A stretch of 64,000 nucleotides of DNA from Ktedonobacteria bacterium (GCA_027459785.1 DAIDGU010000023.1:1-64000), one strand, 5' to 3'; counted from the first letter of the stretch, positions 15,604-25,050 are shown. Notes: a model not told the origin generated them from the letters alone. Numbers and translations are program-made.

Positions 15604-17352
15604 ATGTTCTTTCGACGCAAACAATCCCAGGCAACGCCGGCCAGCAGCACCGTTGCTTCCCCTCTCGCGCCCGTGACCAACGGTAGCGCCGCCCCGGCAG
15701 CGGCCACCACGTTCGCCAGCACGATGATGGATGATTATCCCCTGACCGTGCAATACATCCTCCAGCGCGCGACGCAATACTTCCCCAAGCGCGAACTGGT
15801 GACGGTGACGGCGGAGGGCTATGAGCGTTCCACCTATGGCGAGCTGGGGCAGCGAGTGACGCGCCTGGCCGCCGCGCTGGCACGGCTGGGCATCAGCAAG
15901 GGCGACCGCGTGGCGACGCTCGGTTGGAACACCACGCGCCACTACGAGTGCTACTTCGCCATCCCCAGCATGAACGCAGTGCTGCACACGCTGAACCTGC
16001 GGCTGCCAGCGGATCAACTCAGCTTCATCATCAGCGACGCGCAAGATAAGATCATCGTCGCCGATGCCGATCTGGTGCCGCTGCTGGAAAAGGTGAAAGA
16101 TTCCCTGGGCAGCGTGCAGTATATCATCGTCATGAACGGCCCGGTGCCAACGGTAGGGGCTGGCATGCCGCCACTGTTGGATTACGAGCAGGTCATCGCC
16201 GACGCGCCCACGAGCTTCGCGTGGCCGGCGATCAATGAGCGCGACGCCTGCGCGATGTGCTACACCTCCGGCACGACGGGCAATCCCAAGGGCGTCGTGT
16301 ATAGCCACCGTTCGACCTTCCTGCACGCGATCTCCGTGACGCAGGCCGACACCCTGGGCATTTCCGGCCACGACACCGCCATGCCCATCGTCCCCATGTT
16401 TCACGTGAACGCCTGGGGCTTGCCCCACGCCGCCGGTATGGTCGGCACGAAGATTGTCTTCCCTGGCAAGTTCATGGACCCCGCGCGCGTGGCGCAGGTG
16501 TTGGCCGACGAGCAGGTGACGCTGACCGCTGGCGTCCCGACGATCTGGATTGGCCTGGTGCAGGTGCTGAACCAACGGCCCGACCTGGACCTCTCGCGCC
16601 TGACGCGCGTCGTCTGTGGTGGCTCCGCCGCGCCCCGCGCGCTGATCGAGGGGCTGGATAAGCTGGGGTTGAATCTGGTGCATGCCTGGGGCATGACAGA
16701 GATGTCGCCTATCGGCACCGTCGCCAACATCAAGGCCGGCCTGGACGACGCGACGCCGGAAGAGAAGCTGCGCTATCGCTCCAAGCAGGGCTACGCCGTG
16801 CCGCTGGTCGATATCCGCATCATGGATCTGGAAACGGGCCAAACCGCGCCGTGGGACGGCGTCACCTTCGGCGAGATTCAGGTGCGCGGCCCGTGGATCG
16901 CCGCCAGCTATTACCACGATCCCAACCCGGCGGACAAATTCATCGACGGCTGGTTCCGTACCGGCGACGTGGCGACCATCGATCCCGAAGGCTACGTGGA
17001 GATCGTGGATCGCACGAAGGATGTGATCAAGTCCGGCGGCGAGTGGATCTCCTCCGTGCAGCTCGAAGGCATCTTGATGGGCCATCCGCAGGTGCTGGAA
17101 GCCGCCGTCATCGGGCTGCCGCACCCCAAGTGGCAGGAACGCCCGGTAGCCGCCATCATGCCCAAGCCCGGCGCGGAAGGCGCGCTCACCCCGGAGATCC
17201 TCACCGCATTCCTGCAAGACAAAGGCGTGGCGAAATGGTGGCTGCCGGACCGCTACGTCATCGGCATGGCGATCCCCAAGACGAGCGTGGGCAAATTCGA
17301 CAAGAAGGTGCTGCGCGCCCAACTGGCCCAGGAGATCACGCTGGGGGAATAG
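15604..17352 (+). CDS. Long-chain acyl-CoA synthetase (AMP-forming)
   Basis: A 582-residue ANL-superfamily enzyme that would activate a fatty acid to acyl-AMP and then acyl-CoA. Motifs are CYTSGTTGNPKGVVYSH (phosphate loop), AWGMTEMSP, GWFRTGDVATID, and the C-terminal GKFDKKVLR with the catalytic Lys. The start ATG 15604 follows GTGGAGG at suitable distance; the frame is open further upstream but without a ribosome site. The first 45 residues are Ala/Ser/Pro-rich and not part of the fold. The enzyme looks complete and resembles medium/long-chain FadD enzymes that carry TMxxxPLTxxxIL near the start. It is convergent with tgt, 15 bp apart. Confidence 0.9.
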   Translation: MFFRRKQSQATPASSTVASPLAPVTNGSAAPAAATTFASTMMDDYPLTVQYILQRATQYFPKRELVTVTAEGYERSTYGELGQRVTRLAAALARLGISKGDRVATLGWNTTRHYECYFAIPSMNAVLHTLNLRLPADQLSFIISDAQDKIIVADADLVPLLEKVKDSLGSVQYIIVMNGPVPTVGAGMPPLLDYEQVIADAPTSFAWPAINERDACAMCYTSGTTGNPKGVVYSHRSTFLHAISVTQADTLGISGHDTAMPIVPMFHVNAWGLPHAAGMVGTKIVFPGKFMDPARVAQVLADEQVTLTAGVPTIWIGLVQVLNQRPDLDLSRLTRVVCGGSAAPRALIEGLDKLGLNLVHAWGMTEMSPIGTVANIKAGLDDATPEEKLRYRSKQGYAVPLVDIRIMDLETGQTAPWDGVTFGEIQVRGPWIAASYYHDPNPADKFIDGWFRTGDVATIDPEGYVEIVDRTKDVIKSGGEWISSVQLEGILMGHPQVLEAAVIGLPHPKWQERPVAAIMPKPGAEGALTPEILTAFLQDKGVAKWWLPDRYVIGMAIPKTSVGKFDKKVLRAQLAQEITLGE

Positions 17353-17366
17353 CCTTATCCAAGAGG

Positions 17367-18575
17367 TTACGTGCGGTCGGGGTGCGCGCCGTGGCGGGCC
17401 AGCCATTTCGCGCGCTGCTCCTCGCGTAGCTTTTCGGAGGCGGGCTGGTAGCGTGCCAGGAAGTCGTCGTGCCAGGCGGCGAAGGTGCCAGCGAGGATCG
17501 CGGCGCGCATCGCCGTCATCAGGCGCAGCAGGAAGCGCAGGTTGTGGATGGAGGCCAGGCGGTAATAAAGCAATTCTTCAGCGCGGGCCAGGTGGTGGAG
17601 GTAGCCGGCGCTGAAGCGTTGGCATGTCCAGCAGTCACAGCCCGGCATCACCGGCTCCTGCACCGCCCCCCAGCGCGCCGCGCGGATGTTGACGCGCCCC
17701 GTCGGCGTATACAGGCCGCCGTTGCGCGCCACGCGCGTCGGCAGCACGCAATCGAAGAGATCGATGCCGCGCGCCACCCCCTCGACCAGATCTTCCGGCG
17801 ATCCCACACCCAGCAAGTGACGCGGGCGCGCGGGGTCCAGCGCGGGGACGGTCGCTTCCACCATCGACCACATCAGCGCCTTGGGTTCGCCGACGGAAAG
17901 ACCGCCGATGCTGAAGCCGTCGAAGGGGAGCGCGCTGATCGTCGCCGCGCTCCACGCGCGCAACTCGGCCAGCATGCCGCCCTGGGGGATGCCGAAAAGC
18001 GCCTGGTCGGGCCGGACTTTGGCCGCCAGCGCCCGCGCGGCCCAGCGGTGCGTGCGTTCCGTCGCGCGCTGCATCGTTTGGGCGTCGCATGGGTACGGCG
18101 GGCATTCGTCCAGCGGCAGGATGATGTCCGCGCCGAACTGCGCCTCGATCTGCATCACGCGCTCCGGCGTCAGCGCCACCTCGCGCCCGTCCAGGTGCGA
18201 GCGAAAGCGCACGCCGTCATCCGTCAGCGCCCGCAAGTGGCCCAGACTGAAGACCTGGAAGCCGCCGGAATCCGTCAGGATCGGCCCCTCCCAGCCCATG
18301 AAGCGGTGCAAGCCGCCGAACTCCGCGATCACCTCCGGCCCAGGCCGCAGCAACAGGTGATACGTATTGCTGAGGATGATCTGTGCGCCCAAGGTCGTCA
18401 GATCATCGGGAGCCAGTGCCTTCACGGTGGCCTGGGTGCCGACGGGCATGAACATCGGCGTGGCGATGGTGCCGTGCGGCGTCGTGAGCAATCCCGCGCG
18501 GGCGGCTCCGGCGCTGGCAGCGATGGTGAAATGGAGCGGGCGCAGGCCGGCGGCGGGTGTCGGTGTATCAGTCAT
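17367..18575 (-). CDS. tgt: Queuine tRNA-ribosyltransferase
   Basis: A 402-residue TIM-barrel enzyme that exchanges guanine 34 for preQ1 in tRNAs with GUN anticodons. Visible are MPVGTQATVKALAPDDL, the active-site Asp in DSGGFQVFSLG, the second catalytic Asp within DLFDCVLPTRVARNG, and the zinc site built from CDCWTCQRFSAGYLHHL (CxCxxC plus distal His). Length agrees with bacterial Tgt. ATG 18575 gives the family N-terminus; the upstream in-frame ATG 18599 is less likely. No queuosine synthesis gene (queC, D, E, F or queA) is next to it. Confidence 0.95.
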   Translation of the reverse strand: MTDTPTPAAGLRPLHFTIAASAGAARAGLLTTPHGTIATPMFMPVGTQATVKALAPDDLTTLGAQIILSNTYHLLLRPGPEVIAEFGGLHRFMGWEGPILTDSGGFQVFSLGHLRALTDDGVRFRSHLDGREVALTPERVMQIEAQFGADIILPLDECPPYPCDAQTMQRATERTHRWAARALAAKVRPDQALFGIPQGGMLAELRAWSAATISALPFDGFSIGGLSVGEPKALMWSMVEATVPALDPARPRHLLGVGSPEDLVEGVARGIDLFDCVLPTRVARNGGLYTPTGRVNIRAARWGAVQEPVMPGCDCWTCQRFSAGYLHHLARAEELLYYRLASIHNLRFLLRLMTAMRAAILAGTFAAWHDDFLARYQPASEKLREEQRAKWLARHGAHPDRT

Positions 18576-18759
18576 AGCACTGCTCAGTGTAGCACACATA
18601 TGGTTCAGCCCGTAAAATTTCCATCAAATCCCCCTACGTTTACCCCAAACACCTCTCGCACAACGACGCGAGGCATGGTATACCAAAGTTGTCGCACGCG
18701 CACAGCGCGAGCGCACCACACTGCTACAGATATCACGCTACAACCAGAGGTTCTTTCGC

Positions 18760-19977
18760 ATGCACACACCGACCGCGACATCCCCCCCCGCGCGCTTCGT
18801 CGCGGAGTTGCGCGCCAACTGGCACGCCGACCGCATTCCCGCATGGGTTCTTTTGCCTTTGCGCCTCTTTTTAAGCATCACCTTCATCTATGCGGGCCTC
18901 CAAAAATTGACCGATATACACTTTTGGCATCCCGGTACGCCGGATTATATTGGTCGCCAGATTTATGGTTTCGCCGCTGGCTCGCCGCTCCATAACTTCT
19001 TGCTCAGCGTGGCCGAACCACATGCCGTGCTGTTCGGCGCGCTGGTGGCTTATGGTGAACTGGCGGTCGGCCTGGGCGTGCTCCTGGGCGTGCTGATGCG
19101 CCCGGCGGCGTTTGGTGGCCTGCTGCTGAGCGTGCTATTTTTCCTTTCGGCAAGCTGGCGCGTCCACCCGTATTTCTATGGCGCGGATATCGTCTTCGCC
19201 TTCGCCTGGGTGCCGATTATCCTGGCGGGGCCGGCGCATGGCATCCTGCCGGCGGTCGATACGCGACTGGTGCCGTGGCTCTTGCCGCGCGTGCCGGCGG
19301 CGCAGCGCGAGCGCGTGGCGCACGTCTTGGCCGTCGTGCTGGGGATCGCGCCAGTGGAGGCACCGGCAGCCGCACCGACAGTCGCCGCACCGGCACCGGC
19401 TGGCGCGAAAGGCCAGCGCCCCGCCCCTCGCCCCAGCGCGCGGCAAGCACCACGCCGCCCGGTCCGCACCACCACCCGGCGCGACTTCATCTGGGGGACC
19501 GCCGCCGGAGCCGCCGGCATGCTGAGCCTGACCTGGCTGTGGAGCTTGCTGAATCCATCGTCCGCGGCCACTGTTAACAGCGCCGCGAACACAGGAAGCA
19601 CCGGCAGCACGACGACCAGCAGCGCGGCAGCGACGCCTGGCACGACGAGTGCGACGGGGACAGCAGAGACGATCGCGCAGGTCTCCGCCGTGCCGGTCAA
19701 CAGCGCCGCCACCTTCACCCTTCAGGCGAATGGCGATCCCGGCGTGCTGGTTCATCTCACCAACGGGAAGTTCGTCGCCTTCGATGCCACCTGCACCCAT
19801 CAGGGCTGCCCGGTGCAATACGATCCCAGTTCGCGGCTGTTGCTCTGCCCGTGCCACGGCGCGGCCTTCGATCCCAGCCAGAACGCCGCCGTGGTGCAAG
19901 GGCCAGCCTATCAGCCGCTAACGCCGGTCACGATCAGCATCAACCAACAAAGCGGCGCCATCACCACCCAGGACTAG
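18760..19977 (+). CDS. DoxX-like membrane domain fused through a twin-arginine segment to a Rieske [2Fe-2S] domain
   Basis: A 405-residue two-part protein. Residues about 30-165 form a four-helix DoxX/DoxD-like membrane domain (RLFLSITFIYAGLQKLTD; the family includes the small subunit of thiosulfate:quinone oxidoreductase). A Pro/Ala linker follows, then TTTRRDFIWGTAAGAAGML (R240-R241), a Tat-like signal with its hydrophobic stretch. The C-terminal Rieske domain has C345-T-H347 and C363-P-C365-H366 as cluster ligands, with C350 and C365 placed for the disulfide of high-potential Rieske proteins. AGAGG precedes the ATG. The domain order suggests a quinone-linked electron carrier whose Rieske head is outside the membrane. 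Confidence 0.87.
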   Translation: MHTPTATSPPARFVAELRANWHADRIPAWVLLPLRLFLSITFIYAGLQKLTDIHFWHPGTPDYIGRQIYGFAAGSPLHNFLLSVAEPHAVLFGALVAYGELAVGLGVLLGVLMRPAAFGGLLLSVLFFLSASWRVHPYFYGADIVFAFAWVPIILAGPAHGILPAVDTRLVPWLLPRVPAAQRERVAHVLAVVLGIAPVEAPAAAPTVAAPAPAGAKGQRPAPRPSARQAPRRPVRTTTRRDFIWGTAAGAAGMLSLTWLWSLLNPSSAATVNSAANTGSTGSTTTSSAAATPGTTSATGTAETIAQVSAVPVNSAATFTLQANGDPGVLVHLTNGKFVAFDATCTHQGCPVQYDPSSRLLLCPCHGAAFDPSQNAAVVQGPAYQPLTPVTISINQQSGAITTQD

Positions 19978-20058
19978 GGGACTTTTGGGCGGCGGGGGAG
20001 ACGGCCCGCGCCCGCCATGCGTTGTGATACCAGAAAGAACTACCAGAGGATACAACCG

Positions 20059-20616
20059 ATGCCCGCGATCCGCCTCGTTGAACTGCACCCGATCATCGTC
20101 CATTTCCCCATCGCGCTGTTGCTGACCGCCGTCGTAATGGATTTCGTCGCCGCCCTGACACGGCGCTGGAACATCGCCGATGTGGCTACCTGGCTGCTGC
20201 TCTTCGGTGTGATCGGCGCGTTGGCAGCGGGCCTAACCGGAACGATCAGCGAGCATCAGGCGCGGGGTGTCGCGGTGGGGAATCTGCTGGCCTTGCACCA
20301 ACGTTTCGCCTTCGCCGCCGGCTTCGCCTTCGCGCTCCTGTTGCTGGTACGGCTGATCTGGCTGGCACCGCGCATTCTGCTGGGGCTACGCAGTGTGGTG
20401 CCGGCGCTGGCCACGCCGCTCCAGCAGCGGCTGCGCGCTGCCGTGCCGGCGCTGTTCGCCGCGCCGCCCGCGCCGTGGCTGATCGCGCTCTATCTGCTCG
20501 GCAGCGTCGTGGCGGCGGTCTTGCTGGGGATCACCGGCTACCTGGGTGGCGCGCTGGTGTACGATCACGGCCTGGGAACGCCCGGCGCATTCCTGCACCT
20601 CAACGTTTGGCGTTAG
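20059..20616 (+). CDS. DUF2231-like four-helix membrane protein
   Basis: A 185-residue integral membrane protein starting VELHPIIVHFPIALLLTAVV, the histidine-bearing first helix typical of the DUF2231 family. A second conserved His is in LLALHQRFAFAAGF. Such proteins are often found with cytochromes or Rieske proteins, and this one follows the DoxX-Rieske gene by 81 bp with AGAGGA before ATG 20059, so the two may share a redox role, perhaps haem or quinone binding. This is context inference. No cofactor motif is definite. Confidence 0.78.
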   Translation: MPAIRLVELHPIIVHFPIALLLTAVVMDFVAALTRRWNIADVATWLLLFGVIGALAAGLTGTISEHQARGVAVGNLLALHQRFAFAAGFAFALLLLVRLIWLAPRILLGLRSVVPALATPLQQRLRAAVPALFAAPPAPWLIALYLLGSVVAAVLLGITGYLGGALVYDHGLGTPGAFLHLNVWR

Positions 20617-20654
20617 GTTGGCAAACACGCCGATAGATATTCTTTCCCTATCCC

Positions 20655-20683
20655 TTGCCACGCGCCGCTGTTGCTGTTATGAT
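20655..20683 (+). promoter_or_regulatory. Putative promoter for the gene at 20748
   Basis: TTGCCA (20655-20660), a 17-bp spacer and TATGAT (20678-20683), 65 bases before the start codon. A second -10-like TATACT lies at 20699-20704. Confidence 0.5.
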
Positions 20684-20747
20684 AAGCGGGTCACGAGTTA
20701 TACTCTATAAATCCGCAATTGTTCAGCCGTGGCTAAGGGAGCGCGCA

Positions 20748-21812
20748 ATGATTGAGCCAACCAACACCACCCGAACATCCGGCTCCGCCGACGATACGCT
20801 CGTCGCTGTGCAGGTGAGTGAGGCCGGCGAGGACGAAAGCCTTTACGAGAGCGGCGTGCATTCGCTTGAAGCGGCGACGCGCCTGGTTGAGCCGATGCGG
20901 CTCAACAACCTGACGCCGGAAGAGATTTTGCCGCGCCATCTGCGCCGCGCCGTGCGCGAAGTACGCCGCGCGCGACGCGCCTTCGGCGGCATTCAGCGCG
21001 ATGCCCGCTGGGTGTTACACACCGCGCGGGTGGAAGCGCAACGGGGCCAGCGCTTGGCGCGCACCGCGCCCAGCCGCCGCCGCGCCCGCCAGGTGCAGCA
21101 CGCCATCCGTCGCGCCGACAGCCTGAATACCTTTTTCGCTGCCATCGAAGAGGAACGCTCTCGGTATGACCGCAAAGTGGCCGCCGCACGCGATCTGCTG
21201 TATGTGTGGGAGCATGAAAAGAGCGGCCTGAAACGCCATGCCGGCGGTTTATTCGCCCGCATGCTGCGCCGCTCCACGCTGGCGATGGGTCGCGTGGAGC
21301 GCGTGACACGCGACCGGCTCGACGAAGCGCGCCGCGCCCTCGTCCATGTCGCCGTCGCGGAAGAAGCGATGCGCCGTGACGCCGATATGGTGCGCATGGA
21401 CCCCGTCAACTTCCGTCGCTTCGCGGGACGCGGACGGCTGGGAGTGCGCCTGGGGGTCATCGCCGTGGTGCTGGCGCTGGTCGCCTTCATTTACCCGCCG
21501 TGGTCGCCGCCCCATCTTTCGCTGGCCTGCACCTTCCCCACGAAGGCGCACAACGCTTGCACGGCGGTTTACCCTACGTCGGGGCTGCGCATCATCAATC
21601 AGGGCGACGGCTTGCTGGTCGGCTGGGCCACCATCACGGTCAACCAGCCCGACGGCAGCACCAGCCAGGTGATCCCGCTGCTGTTGCTGCCCAACGGCAC
21701 ACGCACGCTCACGTGCGGCGATTATAGCGGCTGTGCCACGCAGTTCGGCAGCAACATCCACGTGCAAATCACCACTTCCGGCGGCAATTCCGCCGTAGCC
21801 GTGGTGCCGTAA
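20748..21812 (+). CDS. Single-pass membrane protein with basic helical cytoplasmic domain, unknown function
   Basis: A 354-residue protein not recognised as a known family. Residues about 40-225 are highly charged and predicted helical (for example LRRAVREVRRARRAFGGIQR), likely a coiled coil. One membrane segment (about 230-250, LGVRLGVIAVVLALVAFIYP) follows. The outer C-terminal domain of about 100 residues is rich in Thr, Ser and Gly with four Cys (CTFPTKAHNACTAVYP and CGDYSGC) that could form two disulfides. Orientation follows the positive-inside rule. AAGGGAG precedes the ATG, chosen over the upstream frame at 20655. A membrane-anchored scaffold is possible but unsupported. Confidence 0.7.
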   Translation: MIEPTNTTRTSGSADDTLVAVQVSEAGEDESLYESGVHSLEAATRLVEPMRLNNLTPEEILPRHLRRAVREVRRARRAFGGIQRDARWVLHTARVEAQRGQRLARTAPSRRRARQVQHAIRRADSLNTFFAAIEEERSRYDRKVAAARDLLYVWEHEKSGLKRHAGGLFARMLRRSTLAMGRVERVTRDRLDEARRALVHVAVAEEAMRRDADMVRMDPVNFRRFAGRGRLGVRLGVIAVVLALVAFIYPPWSPPHLSLACTFPTKAHNACTAVYPTSGLRIINQGDGLLVGWATITVNQPDGSTSQVIPLLLLPNGTRTLTCGDYSGCATQFGSNIHVQITTSGGNSAVAVVP

Positions 21813-21873
21813 GCGCAACTGACAAAGGTACAGCGGGCGGTTGCAACCGCCCGCCATCCCCGCCCGTCGCACC

Positions 21874-23088
21874 TCACGCCGTGGCGATGCGCATGAATTT
21901 CAGCTTGCCGACGCGGATCTCCAGGCCGTCGCGTGCCGGCACTTGCGCCGTCACGTCGGTGATGCGCTCCGTCGCGCCGTTCGCGCCGTCGGGGCGCAGG
22001 TAGACGCCGCCCTGGGTGACGACCTGGCGCGCGGCGGATTTGCTCGCCACCAGCTTCGCCGCGTAGATCACGTTGATGATGGTGTCCGGCTGGGTCAGGA
22101 TGAAGGTTGGCATCTCCGTCGGCCATTGATCCTGCTGGAACTGGCGGCGGAAAGCGTCTTCGGCGGCCTGCGCGGCGGTGGCAGCATGAAACTCCGTGAC
22201 GACCGCGCGTGCCAGGCGCATCTTCACATCGCGCGGATTGATGCGCCCTTCCGCCATGCCCACCTGGAACTCGCGCAGTTCGGCTGCCGGCACATACGTC
22301 AGCCCTTGGAAGTAGGGCATCATCGCGTCGTCGGGCAACGACATCAACTTGCCATACATATCGTTTGGTTCAGCGGTGAGCGTGATGTAATTGCCCAGGC
22401 TTTTGCTCATCTTTTGCGCGCCATCCAGGCCAACGATCAACTGGCAGGTGAGAATCTGCTGCGGCGGCATGCCGCGCCGCTCCTGCAATTCGCGCCCGAC
22501 CAGCAGATTATAGGTCTGGTCGGTGCCGCCCAGTTCGACATCGGCATCCACCGCGACAGAATCGTACCCTTGCAAGAGCGGATAGAGGAATTCAGAGAGA
22601 TAGATTTCATTGCCGGCCTGAAAGCGTTTCTCGAAGTGGTCGCGTTTGAGCATCTGCGCCACCGTCTTTTGGTAGCCCAATCGAAAGATATCCGTCAGGG
22701 TAAAGCTGTTGAACCACTCGCTTTGCCAGCGCACCTCGGCCTGGCTCTTATCCACGACGGTGAAGAACTGATCCAGATACGTTGCGGCGTTGACGCGCAC
22801 CTCGGCCTCGGTGAGCGGCTCGCGCGCGCCCTCCTTGCCGGTGGGGTCGCCCAGTTGCGCCGTCCAGTCGCCGACAATGACGACGGCGGTATGCCCCAAC
22901 TCCTGGAATTGGCGCAGCTTGCGCAGCACCACACCATGGCCCAGCGTCAGATCCGGCTTGCTGGGGTCAAAGCCTAGCTTCACGCGCAATGGTCGCCCGT
23001 TGCGTCCGCCCTGCTCCAGCAGCCGCCGTAGATCCTGCTCTTTTTCAACCTGCGCCACCGCGCGGGTCAATACGGTCTCGATGTCCAT
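21874..23088 (-). CDS. tyrS: Tyrosyl-tRNA synthetase
   Basis: A 404-residue class I synthetase that charges tRNA-Tyr. The HIGH-type motif is LTLGHGVVLRKL, the KMSKS loop is intact (AQKMSKSLGNYITL), the tyrosine pocket is visible in LGGTDQTYNLLVGRE, and a C-terminal S4-like domain begins about residue 340 (AAKLVASKSAARQVVTQGG). The start is ATG 23088 (MDIETVLTRA) with a weak GAGCAG upstream; the frame to 23199 is not supported. I found no T-box leader in the upstream 160 bases. It is the only aminoacyl-tRNA synthetase gene here. Confidence 0.94.
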   Translation of the reverse strand: MDIETVLTRAVAQVEKEQDLRRLLEQGGRNGRPLRVKLGFDPSKPDLTLGHGVVLRKLRQFQELGHTAVVIVGDWTAQLGDPTGKEGAREPLTEAEVRVNAATYLDQFFTVVDKSQAEVRWQSEWFNSFTLTDIFRLGYQKTVAQMLKRDHFEKRFQAGNEIYLSEFLYPLLQGYDSVAVDADVELGGTDQTYNLLVGRELQERRGMPPQQILTCQLIVGLDGAQKMSKSLGNYITLTAEPNDMYGKLMSLPDDAMMPYFQGLTYVPAAELREFQVGMAEGRINPRDVKMRLARAVVTEFHAATAAQAAEDAFRRQFQQDQWPTEMPTFILTQPDTIINVIYAAKLVASKSAARQVVTQGGVYLRPDGANGATERITDVTAQVPARDGLEIRVGKLKFMRIATA

Positions 23089-23250
23089 CACAACTGCTCT
23101 TTCTATCTCGCTCGCGTCAGGGATATGCCCACCATCCCACACTACGCATGATAGCACGAAACGCAGATCATCAGTATATAACAAGCGAGATGTTATCACG
23201 CAAGAAGGCTCGCAGTTGTAATCTCCTCCCTGGCAACACGGCTTCTGCTG

Positions 23251-23590
23251 TCATTGTACGGCTGGCCTGGTCTGGCGCAGGATCAGCGTCTGCCAGAACT
23301 CGTGGAGGGTGGGGCAGGCGGCGATTTCGGCGGCCACGGCACGATCTGTGGCGCGGCCATGCGCGTACGCATTAACCAGGGCGACGGTCCAGCGCAGGAA
23401 GGGGCGCGCGGCCCCGTCACCTGCATCGCCGCATCACCGATGCACGCCGTCGCCTCGCTGGGATCGGCCACCGTCATGTTTTCGCCGAAGCCACCCGGCC
23501 CCAACTCCGGTTGGTCCAGTTCCGCGCGCCATAGGGGATAGGGCGCGGCGGCATAGAGCAGCACCACCTGGTCGCCATTCTGATAGCGCG
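23251..23590 (-). pseudogene. Decayed MOSC / YiiM-like gene
   Basis: The minus strand encodes YPLWRAELDQPELGPGGFGE followed by NMTV and ACIGDAAMQVTGPRAP, the core of YiiM-like MOSC proteins that bind molybdenum cofactor. The frame then shifts near 23400 and a second frame gives LRWTVALVNAYAHGRATDRA and LHEFWQTLILRQTRP before a stop at 23251; this is the C-terminal three-helix domain. Roughly 60 residues that should lie between the two pieces are missing, and the 5' end lacks the usual HGGPDKAV block. The gene is therefore broken at both places and not functional. Confidence 0.7.
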
Positions 23591-23655
23591 ATCAACCTGC
23601 GTGCAGTAGCAACGGCGCATGATTCATGTCATGCGGCATGGCATATAAGCTGGCG

Positions 23656-25047
23656 TCATTCGTCCAGCGTCATGAAAAGATTGTTGAGCGATTCGGCCAG
23701 GGTGGGGTGGGCGAAGATGGCGTCGCGCAGGACGGTGTAAGGCAGCTTGCCCAGCATGGCGATCTCCAACATCGCCATGATCTCGCCGCCCTCGATGCCC
23801 AGCACCGCGCACCCCAGGATCGCCGCCGAATCTGCATCCACAATCGCTTTCATGAAGCCGCGCGTCTCGTCCACCTCTAATGCGCGGGCGACCGAGGTCA
23901 TCGGCAGCTTCGCCACACGGATGTGTCGCCCCTGCTGCCGCGCCTCGGCTTCCGTCAGCCCCACGCGCCCAAGCTGTGGGTCCATGAAGACGGTATACGG
24001 CACCAGCCGATCGGTGATGGTGGCATGACCACCTTCGATGAGGTTGGTGCGCATGATGCGAAAATCGTCATACGAAATGTGGGTGAAGGCCGGTCCGCCC
24101 TTGACATCGCCCAGCGCGTAAATGCCCGGCACGCTCGTCGCCAGCGTCGCATCCGTCGGGATGTTGCCCTGCGGATCGGTGTGGAGGCCCGTCGCCGCCA
24201 GGTTCAGATCCGCCGAGTTGGGCGTGCGCCCGACCGCGACCAGCAGATGCGATCCTGTCAGCACCTGGGAGCCGTCCGGTGCCGCCACGGTGAGCGTGAG
24301 GGTGCCGTCGCCGCGCCGTTCCACGCGCTGCGGCTGGGTTTGCAGCCGCAGATCCACGCCGTCGGCGCGTAAGATGTCCGCGACCGCATCGGCCACATCG
24401 GCATCCTCACTGCTCAGCAATTGCGCGCCGTGCTGGATGATCGTCACGCGGCTGCCAAAGCGGCGGAACATCTGGCCGAACTCGATGCCGACGTAGCCGC
24501 CGCCCAGGATGAGCAGGTGGTCGGGGACGGCGTCCAATTCCATAATCGTCGTCGAGGTGAGGTATGGCACCGCGTCCAGGCCCGGCAGCGCGGGAATCGT
24601 AGGCCGGTCGCCGGTGTTGATGCAGATCAGGTCCGCCGTCAGCGTGCGCTCCCCGCCGTCGTTGAGTTGCACCGCCAGCGTCTTGTGGCCCGTGAAACGC
24701 GCCGCGCCCAGCAGCAGGTCCACGCCCGGCGTCGCCTCGATCTGGTGCTGGCTGCCGTCGCGGAAGCTGGTCACGATGGCACGCTTGCGCTGGCGCACCA
24801 CGCCCATGTCGATGCTGATCGGCCCGGTGCGCACGCCGTAATCCGCGCCGCGCCGGGCGATATAGGCCGCGCGGGCGCTGGCGACCATCGTCTTCGTGGG
24901 CGTGCAGCCCTCGTTGATGCAGGTGCCACCCACGTGTTCGCGCTCGATCAGCGCAGTGTGCTTACCCGCCCGCGCGAAGGCCGTGGCTAATGGCCCGCCT
25001 GCCTGGCCTGCGCCGATGATGATGGCATCATACTGTTCAGTTGGCAT
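23656..25047 (-). CDS. Mercuric-reductase-like pyridine nucleotide-disulfide oxidoreductase
   Basis: A 463-residue class I flavoprotein disulfide reductase. The FAD motif AIIIGAGQAGGPLATAFARA, the redox-active pair in GGTCINEGCTPTKTM (CxxxxC), the NAD(P) motif LILGGGYVGIEFGQMF and the dimerisation domain with FAHPTLAESLNNLF are all present. The FAHPT motif has the His that acts as general base in the family. There is no N-terminal heavy-metal domain and the C-terminal Cys pair of true MerA is absent, so reduction of mercury is unlikely; a dithiol or soluble-transhydrogenase-like role is more probable. It is the last gene of a minus-strand run, 3 bp after the exporter gene at 25051. Confidence 0.88.
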   Translation of the reverse strand: MPTEQYDAIIIGAGQAGGPLATAFARAGKHTALIEREHVGGTCINEGCTPTKTMVASARAAYIARRGADYGVRTGPISIDMGVVRQRKRAIVTSFRDGSQHQIEATPGVDLLLGAARFTGHKTLAVQLNDGGERTLTADLICINTGDRPTIPALPGLDAVPYLTSTTIMELDAVPDHLLILGGGYVGIEFGQMFRRFGSRVTIIQHGAQLLSSEDADVADAVADILRADGVDLRLQTQPQRVERRGDGTLTLTVAAPDGSQVLTGSHLLVAVGRTPNSADLNLAATGLHTDPQGNIPTDATLATSVPGIYALGDVKGGPAFTHISYDDFRIMRTNLIEGGHATITDRLVPYTVFMDPQLGRVGLTEAEARQQGRHIRVAKLPMTSVARALEVDETRGFMKAIVDADSAAILGCAVLGIEGGEIMAMLEIAMLGKLPYTVLRDAIFAHPTLAESLNNLFMTLDE

Positions 25048-25050
25048 AAA

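Noticed and set aside
15538-17406. 622-residue minus-strand frame opposite the acyl-CoA ligase gene
   Set aside because: Shadow frame rich in His, Arg and Gly; the ligase on the plus strand has all motifs.
23089-23250. T-box leader before tyrS
   Set aside because: No T-box sequence, specifier loop or terminator could be found in the upstream region.
23656-25047. True mercuric reductase (merA) in a mercury resistance operon
   Set aside because: No N-terminal heavy-metal domain, no C-terminal Cys pair and no merR/merT genes.
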